This document shows, piece after piece, positions 1 through 8,076 of a stretch of DNA of 64,000 bases. The position numbers were made by a program, and so were the translations under genes. The stretch is from NCBI RefSeq assembly GCF_025971945.1, contig NZ_JAPDHW010000007.1:62001-126000 (forward strand), written 5' to 3'. Position 1 is the stretch's first letter; every line of letters begins with the position of its first letter. The notes under the pieces are model-generated. The model worked only from the letters and a program-made list of their open reading frames with translations. It made no database searches and had not been told where the DNA came from. This stretch comes from Chryseobacterium kimseyorum. GTDB lineage: Bacteria > Bacteroidota > Bacteroidia > Flavobacteriales > Weeksellaceae.

Positions 1-73
1 ATCTTTTCTGTCTGTTGTAAATGAACCAAATCTTAAATAATCTTAAAATAAATAAAGATTACAAGAAAAATTT

Positions 74-81
74 TATCTTTG
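74..81 (+). promoter_or_regulatory. -7 box of the ter operon promoter
   Basis: TATCTTTG matches the Bacteroidota -7 consensus TAnnTTTG exactly. No clear TTG -33 box was found at the usual spacing. It would give the ter operon an untranslated leader of about 95 nt before the TTG start at 180. Nothing else in positions 1-179 looks like a gene. Confidence 0.5.
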
Positions 82-179
82 AATAGATTTGAAATTCAAA
101 CACAATTGATTTAAATAATGATACAACATATTAAAAATCTTTTTCAATAGAAGCTAAGAACCATTTAACTTAAAAAAAA

Positions 180-854
180 TTGAAAACAGATATCGACATC
201 CAAAACCACGCTCATTTTTCTTTTGATCTGTGGCTTACCTTAATAAAATCTCATCCTGAATTTAAAGCAAAAAGAGTTGAGCTCTTCTCCTCGTTTTTTG
301 ACGTCAGCAAACCTATTGATGAAGTTGCAAAAGTGGTAAAATATTATGATGACCTGTGCAATACCATCAACGAAGTTATCGGTGGGAATGTAGACACTTT
401 TGAGATTTACTTACTGATTCTGAATTCTTTACAGGTTGATTTAAAACAGTTAAACAGGGAAAAATTAAACGAGTTTTATCAGAAAAGTGAGGATTTATTT
501 TTAGAATACAAACCTGTTGTAATTTTTGAAAATTTGCATCAGTTTTTTGACGAGATTAAAAGTCAGGGAAAGACCATAAATATTCTCAGTAACACAGGAT
601 TTATCAAGGGTACAACCATGAGGAAATTCCTGATCAACGAAAACCTGGATCAGTATATTGACTTTCATATTTATTCTGATGAACTGAAGATTTCCAAACC
701 CAATCCGCTTGTTTTTCAGGAGGTCAAAAATTTACTGAAAAACAAGGATTTAAAAATGAATCAGATTTTGCATATAGGTGATAATCCGGTTGCGGATTAC
801 AAAGGCGCAAAAGATTTTGGTTTCAACGCACACTTACTAAAACACACTATATAA
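180..854 (+). CDS. HAD-superfamily hydrolase of the Ter operon
   Basis: 224-residue cytosolic HAD-fold enzyme. Motif I is FDLWLTL with nucleophile D16 and T20; the +2 residue, Asp in HAD phosphatases, is W18. Motif II is ILSNTG (S137), motif III the lysine in KISKPNP (K173), motif IV GDNPVAD (D201, D206), with a helical cap at about 25-120. The substitution at +2 argues against a plain phosphatase, as in haloacid dehalogenases where that residue is also not Asp. The start is TTG at 180, with no better ATG upstream. It lies 1 nt before the phosphoribosyltransferase and heads the Ter operon. Published genomic surveys of Ter systems describe HAD and PRTase partners proposed to make a nucleoside-like metabolite; the substrate here is unknown. 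Confidence 0.8.
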   Translation: MKTDIDIQNHAHFSFDLWLTLIKSHPEFKAKRVELFSSFFDVSKPIDEVAKVVKYYDDLCNTINEVIGGNVDTFEIYLLILNSLQVDLKQLNREKLNEFYQKSEDLFLEYKPVVIFENLHQFFDEIKSQGKTINILSNTGFIKGTTMRKFLINENLDQYIDFHIYSDELKISKPNPLVFQEVKNLLKNKDLKMNQILHIGDNPVADYKGAKDFGFNAHLLKHTI

Positions 855-855
855 T

Positions 856-1680
856 ATGAACAAAAGGTACAGCTTGCACCACATTCATTCGGCAGATGAA
901 TTTACGTTTTCGCCTGCTGAATACAGCTATTTTAAGTATGGCGACAGGTCATATGCAGAAAAATTTGCCAAAGAATTATTCGAAGGATTTATTGCTCAGC
1001 ATGAAGAAATTTTAGATACAGACAAAGAGATTCTCGTATTACCGAGTCCATATATGGCAATTCCGACGGCTTCTAATTTTTTATGTTTTTATTTTAAAAA
1101 GCAATTGGATTATTATCTGTTTCAAAAAGGGAAAAAGTCAAGTATTTTATCTAAAATCAATAGAAATCATACCTATACAACAGATTATGGTACTCTGAGC
1201 TTTGAAGATCGTAAGAGTCTGATTGCCAATGATACCTATTATCTTGATAAGGATTTTTTAAGAGGTAAACTCTGTATTTTTATTGATGATATCAAAATTA
1301 CAGGAAGTCATGAATTTACAGTAAATAAAATCCTGAATGAGTTTGATGTACAGGCAGATTTCCTGTTCATGTATTATGCTGAATTAATGAATTTTGAACT
1401 GGATCCTAAAATTGAAAACTACTTTAATTATTACGCAGTAAAGAATGTAGAGCACGTTGCAGAAGTGATGGTGAAGCCAAGTTTTCAGTTTAATACAAGA
1501 ATTGTAAAATATATTTTAGGTTTAGAATCAAGTAATTTTGATTATCTTACGTCTAAAATTAAAAAAGAGCAGATGGATCATCTTCTCGAGCTGGCAATCA
1601 GCAACAATTATCATTTAATAAAAGAATACGAAACCAATATAAACACTTTAACACAAACAGAACTTAATTATGGCTATTAA
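856..1680 (+). CDS. Phosphoribosyltransferase-like protein of the Ter operon
   Basis: 274 residues. The stretch LCIFIDDIKITGSHE (about 139-153) has the form of the type I phosphoribosyltransferase PRPP-binding loop: two acidic residues (D144, D145) followed by a T-G turn. The N-terminal half contains a conserved-looking VLPSPYMAIPTASN segment (61-74) that could be the PPi loop region. There is no signal peptide or membrane segment, so it should be cytosolic. Its 3' end overlaps terD by 11 nt, implying translational coupling. PRTases are known partners in Ter operons, where they are proposed to add ribose-phosphate to a base-like molecule; the acceptor cannot be deduced here. Confidence 0.72.
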   Translation: MNKRYSLHHIHSADEFTFSPAEYSYFKYGDRSYAEKFAKELFEGFIAQHEEILDTDKEILVLPSPYMAIPTASNFLCFYFKKQLDYYLFQKGKKSSILSKINRNHTYTTDYGTLSFEDRKSLIANDTYYLDKDFLRGKLCIFIDDIKITGSHEFTVNKILNEFDVQADFLFMYYAELMNFELDPKIENYFNYYAVKNVEHVAEVMVKPSFQFNTRIVKYILGLESSNFDYLTSKIKKEQMDHLLELAISNNYHLIKEYETNINTLTQTELNYGY

Positions 1681-2224
1681 CTTACAGAAAGGACAAAGAG
1701 AAAATATAAACGCTCCAAAATTTACGATCGGTTTAGGTTGGGACATCAACAATACATCTACAGGTGGAGCATTTGACTTGGATGCTTCTTTATTTTTGCT
1801 GAATGACGGAAAAAAACTGGTTTCAGACAATCATTTTATTTTTTATAACAACCTTGAATCTCCGGATAAAGCAGTAATTCACTCTGGTGATAACTTAACG
1901 GGTGACGGTGATGGTGATGATGAGCAGATCAAAATTGATTTAACAAAAATTGATGATGCCGTAAAAGAAATTACCGTTGTGGTAACGATTCACGATGCTG
2001 ACGAGAGAAGACAGAACTTCGGGCAGGTGAGAAATTCTTTCATCAGAATTTTTAATACAGACACTAACGAAGAGATTCTGAAATATGAATTAGACGAAGA
2101 TTTCTCTATCGAAACGGCTGTAGAATTCGGAAGAATCTATAACAGAAACGGAGAGTGGAAATTCGAGGCAGTTGGAAGCGGTCAGAGAGACGGTTTAGAG
2201 AAATTTGTATCAATGTATCAATAA
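1670..2224 (+). CDS. terD: TerD-family calcium-binding stress protein (first copy)
   Basis: 184 residues, typical TerD length. It begins MAINLQKGQ, the standard TerD N-terminus. Acidic metal-binding segments are FDLDAS (35-40) and HSGDNLTGDGDGDDE (71-85), the TerD signature that coordinates calcium in studied members. Cytosolic, without signal peptide. The ATG at 1670 lies inside the end of the preceding PRTase gene. The family is linked to tellurite, phage and colicin tolerance and to general stress in other bacteria; the precise biochemical activity remains undefined. It probably works with TelA and the second TerD at 4520, which shares the first ten residues. Confidence 0.92.
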   Translation: MAINLQKGQRENINAPKFTIGLGWDINNTSTGGAFDLDASLFLLNDGKKLVSDNHFIFYNNLESPDKAVIHSGDNLTGDGDGDDEQIKIDLTKIDDAVKEITVVVTIHDADERRQNFGQVRNSFIRIFNTDTNEEILKYELDEDFSIETAVEFGRIYNRNGEWKFEAVGSGQRDGLEKFVSMYQ

Positions 2225-2230
2225 TCAGTT

Positions 2231-3406
2231 ATGGATAATCAGGACAATCAAAATATAGATCCACTTCAGTCGATCGAGCCTCTGAAAACGTTTGAGCCTA
2301 CACCTATGCCACAGGCACAGCCGGCTCAGCCAGTTCAAAGTTCGGCTCCGGCGGTTTTGGTGGACAGAGACGGAAATGTAAATTTAAGCCAGATTCAGGA
2401 TGCAGAGCGTCATAAGTATGAATTGATGGCTAATGCCATTGATGAATCTAATCCGGGTTCAATCGTTAATTTCGGTTCAGATTTACAGAAAACGTTAGCC
2501 AATCAGAGTGACAGTTTCTTAGGAAACGTGAGAAGATCAAATTCCGGCGAAGTAGGAGAGCTGATCAATAATCTTCTGATCGAATTAAATTATGTAGACG
2601 TAGACGAGATTAATAACGGTGGCGTAAAAGGTTTTCTGAGCAGACTTCCTTTCATGAAAAAGATGCTGACTCAGGTTGATAATCTTTTCGCCAAATATGA
2701 CAAAATCACAAGCAATATCGACCAGATTTCTCATAAGGTAAATGCTGGAATCATTACTTCAACGAAAGATAATGCCGTTTTGCAGACTATTTTCGACAGT
2801 AATGTGAATTCCATAAAGGCTATTGAAGAATTGGTGATTGCAGGGAATCTGAGAATGGAGAAAGCGGCAGTAGAGTTGGCAAACATGGAAACCAATGTGC
2901 AGAATTTTGCTGACTACCAGATTGCTGACAAAAGAGATTTCATCAACAGATTAGACAGAAGACTGGCTGATTTAAAAGTGGTTCGTTTGATTATGATGCA
3001 GTCACTTCCACAGATCAGATTGGTGCAGAACAACAACGTTTCAATTGCTGAAAAAGCACAGACGATTTTAACAACCACTTTACCGGTTTGGAAAAATCAG
3101 CTTTCATTGGCGGTGGCAATGCACAGACAGCAGCAGAATATTGAAGTTCAGCAGAGAGTTTCTTCTACTACAGAAGAGATTTTGAGAAAAAATGCGGAGC
3201 GTCTGGGTCAGAATTCTATCAATGTTGCGAAAGCCAACGAGCAGACTATTGTTTCGGCTGAAACCTTGAAAGAAACGACTGCGATGTTGATCAACACTTT
3301 GAATGAGGTAAAACAAATTCAGAAACAGGGTACAGAAAGCAGAAGAAAGCTGGATCAGGATCTGCAGACTTTAGAATCAGAATTAAAGGCAAATATCAGA
3401 GGGTAA
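2231..3406 (+). CDS. TelA-family toxic anion resistance protein
   Basis: 391 residues, matching TelA/YceG-type proteins. A Pro/Gln-rich, probably disordered N-terminus (about 10-45) precedes a long, almost entirely alpha-helical body with coiled-coil-like heptads. The segment RLDRRLADLKVVRLIMMQSLPQIRLVQ (split here as RLDRRLADLK, then VVRLIMMQSLPQIRLVQ) and the following TTLPVWKNQL stretch are typical of TelA. No signal peptide. It starts 6 nt after terD. TelA proteins are associated with tellurite resistance and with envelope-stress operons containing TerD; here it is likely a structural or scaffolding partner of the TerD proteins rather than an enzyme. Confidence 0.88.
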   Translation: MDNQDNQNIDPLQSIEPLKTFEPTPMPQAQPAQPVQSSAPAVLVDRDGNVNLSQIQDAERHKYELMANAIDESNPGSIVNFGSDLQKTLANQSDSFLGNVRRSNSGEVGELINNLLIELNYVDVDEINNGGVKGFLSRLPFMKKMLTQVDNLFAKYDKITSNIDQISHKVNAGIITSTKDNAVLQTIFDSNVNSIKAIEELVIAGNLRMEKAAVELANMETNVQNFADYQIADKRDFINRLDRRLADLKVVRLIMMQSLPQIRLVQNNNVSIAEKAQTILTTTLPVWKNQLSLAVAMHRQQQNIEVQQRVSSTTEEILRKNAERLGQNSINVAKANEQTIVSAETLKETTAMLINTLNEVKQIQKQGTESRRKLDQDLQTLESELKANIRG

Positions 3407-3420
3407 AATAGAGCAAAAGC

Positions 3421-4365
3421 GTGGAGGATGAAGTTGCAATCATAATGTCTCAGAGTAGAAGAAGATTAACCAGGCTTAAACTTCTCTCTAATTTCTTTGA
3501 AAATATTGACGTGATATCGGTGTACATTAAAACCGATATTATTCATAAATTATTTGAAGAAAACAAGACTTTAGATTACAATAAACTTGAGCTGTTTCAT
3601 TTGCAATATACTGACAGTCTGATAGAACTGCTTACCAAGATCAAAAAGAAAAAGGAAAATGATCTGTTGGCTGTGATTAATGAGATCAATATCAATAATC
3701 AGTACATTGAAAATTTTGAGGAGAAAAAAGTTGATAATTTCGAGACAGACCGTAAATTTTACAGCGGCGTTTTTTCTGAACATTTGAGAAAACTGTATAA
3801 AGATCTGACTGAAGACAAATTCACCCTAAACTGGAATGATGTTCTCTATTTTCATAAAAAATACGCAGTAGAATTCTACAGAACGGAAGCAGACGAAACC
3901 AAATTAAAACTGGGCAATGTTCCTTCTTATCAGTATCAGGATTATGCTATTGAGCGGAAACTTTTAGGGAAATTAAACATTCAGAATTTTAAGGTTCGCT
4001 TTGTTTGCGGGTTCAGATTGGGCCGTGACGAGTATGAACTTTTCAGGATTTTTCAGTCGGATGAGCATTTTATCTTTAATGTGGAAGAAAGAAGGCTGTA
4101 TTTGACTAATGATGAGTTGTCATATTTAGATACTTCAGAAAACGAGTCAAATCAGGCATCAGTGATGAATCAGCTCAAGAGAAGAAACGAGCAGCTTGAA
4201 GAAACCATTCACGAAAATAAAAGAATTCTGCCTGAGGGTGTAGATGCTGTTTTAAAAGACTATCAAAGAAATCTCGAAAATGTGGACATTATGAGTAAAA
4301 TATTTGATGTCAATGAGGAGACAAATATTCTGCGCGCGATGTTGAATTTAAATTTAAATAATTGA
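3421..4365 (+). CDS. Unrecognised protein embedded in the Ter/TelA operon
   Basis: 314 residues from a GTG at 3421; an in-frame ATG at 3445 (MSQSRR) is an equally plausible start. I do not recognise a family. The N-terminal two thirds is mostly charged alpha-helix; a possible small beta-containing segment lies at about 185-240 (VRFVCGFRLGRDEYELFRIF), followed by a coiled-coil stretch at about 245-275 (NQLKRRNEQLEETIHENKR). No signal peptide, membrane segment or catalytic motif was seen. It is 14 nt downstream of telA and upstream of the repeat tract and terD2, so it is most likely a partner of TelA/TerD. Function unknown. Confidence 0.75.
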   Translation: MEDEVAIIMSQSRRRLTRLKLLSNFFENIDVISVYIKTDIIHKLFEENKTLDYNKLELFHLQYTDSLIELLTKIKKKKENDLLAVINEININNQYIENFEEKKVDNFETDRKFYSGVFSEHLRKLYKDLTEDKFTLNWNDVLYFHKKYAVEFYRTEADETKLKLGNVPSYQYQDYAIERKLLGKLNIQNFKVRFVCGFRLGRDEYELFRIFQSDEHFIFNVEERRLYLTNDELSYLDTSENESNQASVMNQLKRRNEQLEETIHENKRILPEGVDAVLKDYQRNLENVDIMSKIFDVNEETNILRAMLNLNLNN

Positions 4366-4370
4366 TTTAA

Positions 4371-4434
4371 AGTAAAAAGTAAAAAGTAAAAAGTAAAAAG
4401 TAAAAAGTAAAAAGTAAAAAGTAAAAAGTAAAAA
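4371..4434. repeat. Nine tandem copies of the 7-bp unit AGTAAAA
   Basis: Nine perfect AGTAAAA units run without interruption from 4371 to 4433, beginning six bases after the stop codon of the unknown ter-operon gene and ending about 86 bp before terD2. The unit is 7 bp, so slippage would change spacing by non-multiples of a helical turn. It lies between genes, so no reading frame is affected. Confidence 0.95.
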
Positions 4435-4519
4435 TTTTATATTAATTACTGAATTCACAATTCACATTTGATGATTTACTTTTTTACTGCTTCAAAATAT
4501 AACTAAACAGTACAGAACT

Positions 4520-5131
4520 ATGGCAATCAACTTACAGAAAGGACAGAGAATAAACCTTACAAAAGAAAACGGAACAACGCTTTCCCAGGCTTGTGTTGGA
4601 ATAAACTGGGGCGCAATTGAGAAGAAAAGTTTCTTCGGTGGCGTTTCAAAAGAAGCAGTAGACCTTGATGGAAGCTGCATTTTATATGATAGCAATAAAA
4701 ATGCTACGGAAGTAATCTACTTCGGGAACTTAAAATCTAAAAACGGATCTGTAAGACACAGCGGGGATGATTTAACGGGTGATGTAAGCGGAGATGACGG
4801 TTTAGACAATGAGGTTATTACTGTTGATTTCGCAAAACTTGATTCTTCAGTTGAGCACGTAGCTTTGGTTTTAAACAGCTACAAAGGTCAGGATTTCGGA
4901 ACGATTCCTTTTGCGTCAATCCGTATTTATGAAGGAACTCCAACCAGTGTAAAGGAGGTTTTTGCTAAATATGATATTGCCAACGACAAATCTTTCAGTG
5001 GTCACGTGGCAATGGTAATGGGCGTTTTCTACAAGAGAAACAACGAGTGGAAATTCAATGCCATCGGAGATCCTACTGCCGACAGAAAACTGGAGCAGAC
5101 CATTGAAACAGTGAAGCAAAAATATTTGTAA
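4520..5131 (+). CDS. terD: TerD-family calcium-binding stress protein (second copy)
   Basis: 203 residues. The N-terminus MAINLQKGQR equals that of the first TerD, but the rest is clearly diverged and carries an insertion at about 15-45. Acidic metal-binding segments are VDLDGS (47-52) and HSGDDLTGDVSGDDGLDNE (80-98). No signal peptide. It is separated from the upstream operon by 154 bp containing the AGTAAAA repeat, so it may be transcribed separately; no TAnnTTTG box was seen there. The two TerD paralogues with TelA and TerC form the core of a Ter system. The role in this organism is inferred from family and context only. Confidence 0.92.
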   Translation: MAINLQKGQRINLTKENGTTLSQACVGINWGAIEKKSFFGGVSKEAVDLDGSCILYDSNKNATEVIYFGNLKSKNGSVRHSGDDLTGDVSGDDGLDNEVITVDFAKLDSSVEHVALVLNSYKGQDFGTIPFASIRIYEGTPTSVKEVFAKYDIANDKSFSGHVAMVMGVFYKRNNEWKFNAIGDPTADRKLEQTIETVKQKYL

Positions 5132-5179
5132 ACACAAAAATCTGTCTGAAATTCTATAATTTTAGACTCATAAATACTG

Positions 5180-5213
5180 AGCAATACCTGTATCTTTACA
5201 GCTATTGCTTTTA
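5180..5213 (+). terminator. Imperfect hairpin between terD2 and terC
   Basis: Stem AGCAATA/TATTGCT (5180-5186 with 5203-5209) plus an inner stem CTGTA/TACAG (5188-5192 with 5197-5201) with one C:C mismatch and a TCTT loop, followed by TTTT. It could be a weak terminator for terD2 or an attenuator in the terC leader. I saw no yybP-ykoY riboswitch core near terC. Confidence 0.45.
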
Positions 5214-5236
5214 TCATATAATAACACATTTATAAA

Positions 5237-6274
5237 GTGGAACAACACAACATTTTAGATCTACACCCAGGGTTGGTGTGGGGATTTGCGGTAACTGTAG
5301 TTATCATGCTGCTCTTAGATTTAGGAGTTTTCAATAAGAAAAGCCACGAGGTTTCTTCAAAAGAGGCAACCATCTGGTCTGTTGTCTGGATTTCTCTTTC
5401 GATGATCTTTTCGGGAGTTGTTTATTGGGTTTTCAATACTGACGGAACGGCTGGGAGTCATGCTGTGGCAGTAGAAAAGTTTACGCAGTATCAAGCCGCT
5501 TACTGGATTGAGAAAGCGTTGTCAGTCGACAATCTTTTCGTATTTATCCTTGTTTTTGGGTTCTTTAAAGTTCCTAAATTTCTTCATCACAAAGTTTTAT
5601 TCTGGGGAATTATTGGTGCTTTGATCTTCAGAGCAATCTTTATTTTTGCCGGAGTTGAATTGATTGATCTGACGTATTTGCCTGAAATGAATATTTTCGG
5701 TCATGCCGTAAGAATCAACGTGGTCATGACTCTTTTCGGATTATTCCTGATCTATGCGGGAATTAAATCGTGGGGCGACGGCGATGGTGATGATGACGAA
5801 GATTACTCCGATACCGCTGGAGCAAAACTGATCAAACGTTTCTGGAAAGTTTCCGATAACTATGACGGAGATAAGTTTTTCACTGTACAAAACGGAATCA
5901 AGATGGCAACGCCACTTTTGGTTGTTGTAGCAGTAATTGAGTTTACCGACGTACTCTTTGCGGTAGATTCTATTCCGGCAATTTTTGCGATTTCAAATGA
6001 TCCTTTTATCCTGTATACCTCAAATATTTTTGCGATTTTAGGATTGAGATCTCTGTATTTCCTGCTTGCGAACTTCATTCATATGTTCAGCAAACTGCCT
6101 TATGGTTTAGCAATTATTTTAGCCTTTATCGGTGTGAAAATGTTAATTGCACCGTGGTATCATATATCATCACCTGTTTCGTTAGGAATTGTAGGTGGAG
6201 TATTGGTCATCTCGGTATTACTTTCCATTATTTTCCCCGATAAAAAGGAAGATGAAAAAGAAACAATAGAATAA
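5237..6274 (+). CDS. terC: TerC-family integral membrane protein
   Basis: 345 residues from a GTG start; the ORF has no ATG that would keep the first membrane helix. About nine hydrophobic helices are visible. The loop after about residue 170 is very acidic (GDGDGDDDEDYSD), and the helix containing EFTDVLFAVDSIPAI carries the conserved acidic residues of the TerC family. Family members sit in the inner membrane and some have been shown to export manganese or aid metal loading of exported proteins; TerC also associates with TerD/TelA-type cytosolic partners. It ends the Ter cluster and is followed by a strong terminator at 6283. Confidence 0.93.
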   Translation: MEQHNILDLHPGLVWGFAVTVVIMLLLDLGVFNKKSHEVSSKEATIWSVVWISLSMIFSGVVYWVFNTDGTAGSHAVAVEKFTQYQAAYWIEKALSVDNLFVFILVFGFFKVPKFLHHKVLFWGIIGALIFRAIFIFAGVELIDLTYLPEMNIFGHAVRINVVMTLFGLFLIYAGIKSWGDGDGDDDEDYSDTAGAKLIKRFWKVSDNYDGDKFFTVQNGIKMATPLLVVVAVIEFTDVLFAVDSIPAIFAISNDPFILYTSNIFAILGLRSLYFLLANFIHMFSKLPYGLAIILAFIGVKMLIAPWYHISSPVSLGIVGGVLVISVLLSIIFPDKKEDEKETIE

Positions 6275-6282
6275 TAAATTTG

Positions 6283-6313
6283 AAAGGCTCTACAATTTGT
6301 AGAGCCTTTTTTT
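6283..6313 (+). terminator. Intrinsic terminator after terC
   Basis: Perfect 12-bp stem AAAGGCTCTACA (6283-6294) and TGTAGAGCCTTT (6298-6309) with loop ATT, followed by more T residues to 6313. It closes the terC transcript. Confidence 0.93.
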
Positions 6314-6365
6314 ATATCCAAACCTTCAACTTTTTTCCTAGGTAAGAAATTGACCATTCACCTGT

Positions 6366-6387
6366 AAAGCAAAATTCACAATTCACT
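6366..6387. repeat. Dispersed intergenic repeat, GCAAAATTCAC type
   Basis: A 22-base segment matches the reverse complement of 28081-28102 at 21 of 22 positions; a shorter copy (AATTCACAATTCACA) is at 4452-4466. All three copies lie in intergenic DNA just after a gene end. No coding potential; probably a degenerate genome-wide repeat. Confidence 0.7.
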
Positions 6388-7389
6388 TTATTTGTACTTC
6401 AAAAGCTTATTAATTTTCTTTCTTGTCTGCAGTGAAACCTTATACGCTTCATCTCTTAATTTTTGAATTTTTCCCACAGGCTGAAAGATTTCTGCACTTT
6501 CAAAAGGGTTAAAAGACAGCAATTCATTATCGCAGGTATTGGGAGTAAGAAAAGAATTTTTCTCAATCTTCACTTTTCCGATTTTTATAAATGGCGAATT
6601 TTTCCATTCGCGATTCAGAATATTGATGGGTTGGTCTTTCAGATTGTAACAGAACTGAATCATCACATCAGCATCATAATCTTCACGATAACAAAAGTTT
6701 TCAATAGCTTCTCTGGTCGTCAAATCTCTTCCGAATTTTCTCTGTGGATGTTTCGGACTTAATTTTATTTTAATCATGTGTTCCCCCAAACGGTAGGCAC
6801 CGACCGAATGGTAGTCGAAAGACAGCATAAAATCATTCTTTTTAAGTAAAAACTGCATGCTTTTTCTCAGAAAAGATAAAGCAAATAAGTTGGGCAATGT
6901 ATGATAGACCTGTGAGAGAAGAGGCGTGATGTTTCCCCATTTTTTAATAAAGAACCGATTGACTGCCGTAAATAATTTTAAAAATGTTGATACTGAATTG
7001 ATCGGGAACAAAGGAAAATTCACCAAAGGATAATTGGCAATCGTCCGGTCTGCATCATCTTTTATTTTGATTGCAAATCCGTAAGCAGGAATATCTTTTT
7101 TACCTTTTTTTACCTTTAAATGAGCATTAGACAGCCTTACCACGATATTGTATTTTTCTTTATCAAATAAATAGAGCAGGTCAGATCGCATTTCCGGGTC
7201 GATCATAAATTCTCCTTTCAGAACTGCATAAGTTTTGGCATGAGCATTTCTTGTCGCATAATTAACGTCACTTAGGGTAGAAGAATGTTCTACAAAATCT
7301 GCAATGCTTTTTTTATTTTTTTCTAGAAGTTGTTTTTCTTCATAGGAAAGCTTGTCAAAGTTCTTATTATATTTCAGTGGATTTGGCAT
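6388..7389 (-). CDS. Catalase-related protein, probably lacking the proximal tyrosine region
   Basis: 333 residues. NAHAKTYAVLKGEF (about 48-61) aligns with the distal-histidine segment of catalases (H50), VVRLSNAH with the VRFS segment, and the C-terminal FNPFE...QPVGKIQKLR with the catalase segment ending in PVGKL-like residues. The chain then stops, before the place where catalases carry the R-x-x-x-Y heme-ligating tyrosine, so heme binding or activity is uncertain. No signal peptide. Proteins of this short catalase-like class are common in Bacteroidota. It is convergent with terC and stands alone. Role in peroxide defence is only suggested by homology. Confidence 0.72.
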   Translation of the reverse strand: MPNPLKYNKNFDKLSYEEKQLLEKNKKSIADFVEHSSTLSDVNYATRNAHAKTYAVLKGEFMIDPEMRSDLLYLFDKEKYNIVVRLSNAHLKVKKGKKDIPAYGFAIKIKDDADRTIANYPLVNFPLFPINSVSTFLKLFTAVNRFFIKKWGNITPLLSQVYHTLPNLFALSFLRKSMQFLLKKNDFMLSFDYHSVGAYRLGEHMIKIKLSPKHPQRKFGRDLTTREAIENFCYREDYDADVMIQFCYNLKDQPINILNREWKNSPFIKIGKVKIEKNSFLTPNTCDNELLSFNPFESAEIFQPVGKIQKLRDEAYKVSLQTRKKINKLLKYK

Positions 7390-7543
7390 ATTGTTTTAAA
7401 ACTCAATTATAACGCCAAGTTTTTAATTCTACGTTAAGAGAATATTAAACTTGTTTGAATTTTAAAATAGAGGCCGAATCCTGTATTAAAATCTGAAATT
7501 ATATATTCCCAAAATCGCGCTTCTGGCTTCCCGCTATAAATGC

Positions 7544-7551
7544 TATCTTTG
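7544..7551 (+). promoter_or_regulatory. -7 box for the FKBP gene
   Basis: TATCTTTG fits TAnnTTTG exactly and sits 12 nt before the ATG at 7564. TTCTGG about 17 bp upstream may be a degenerate -33 box. This implies a very short untranslated leader. Confidence 0.6.
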
Positions 7552-7563
7552 TAAAAAAAAGTT

Positions 7564-7998
7564 ATGGGAGTAGCAGATATGTTATTTAAACGTAAAAAAG
7601 AACAGGCTGAGAAAAACCTGAAAGACGGTCAGGAATATATGGTGGAGTACGGCAAAAGAGAAAGCGTGGTAGAATTGCCAAGCGGATTGCAGTATGAGAT
7701 CATGGTAGAAGGCGACGGACCAAAGCCGGGACCGAAATCTATGGTAAAGTGCCATTATCACGGGACGACAATCGGTGGAAAAGTGTTCGACAGTTCTGTA
7801 AAAAGAGGAACTCCGGCATCATTTCCTTTAAACAAAGTGATCAAAGGTTGGACAGAAGCGCTTCAGTTAATGCCTGTAGGCAGCAAGTGGAGATTGATTA
7901 TTCCTCCTCATTTGGCGTATGGAGATCAGCAGATTAGCAAAGAGATCGGACCAAACAGTACTCTTGTTTTTCAGGTTGAATTGTTAGATATTAAATAA
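7564..7998 (+). CDS. FKBP-type peptidyl-prolyl cis-trans isomerase
   Basis: 144 residues. A basic N-terminal helix (1-35) precedes a single FKBP domain (about 38-144). Characteristic residues are visible: Y65, D76 in KVFDSS, VIKGW (92-96) and PPHLAYG (114-120), which line the proline-binding pocket in the family. No signal peptide or lipobox, so it is predicted cytosolic, unlike most flavobacterial FKBPs. It catalyses prolyl isomerisation during protein folding. It is a single-gene transcript with its own promoter (7544) and terminator (8021). The start ATG is fixed by the close -7 box. Confidence 0.92.
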   Translation: MGVADMLFKRKKEQAEKNLKDGQEYMVEYGKRESVVELPSGLQYEIMVEGDGPKPGPKSMVKCHYHGTTIGGKVFDSSVKRGTPASFPLNKVIKGWTEALQLMPVGSKWRLIIPPHLAYGDQQISKEIGPNSTLVFQVELLDIK

Positions 7999-8020
7999 TT
8001 TTACCGTACATATTTGAACT

Positions 8021-8049
8021 AAATTACCTGTTTTTCGGGTAATTTTTTT
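8021..8049 (+). terminator. Intrinsic terminator after the FKBP gene
   Basis: Stem AAATTACC (8021-8028) with GGTAATTT (8038-8045), followed by a run of T. Confidence 0.85.
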
Positions 8050-8076
8050 ATTTTAGAAGACAGTATTTAAAGTCTG

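Noticed and set aside
4371..4434. CRISPR array
   Set aside because: The 7-bp units have no spacers; it is a plain microsatellite.
5132..5236. yybP-ykoY manganese riboswitch before terC
   Set aside because: TerC genes often have it, but no conserved riboswitch core is visible; only a simple hairpin is present.
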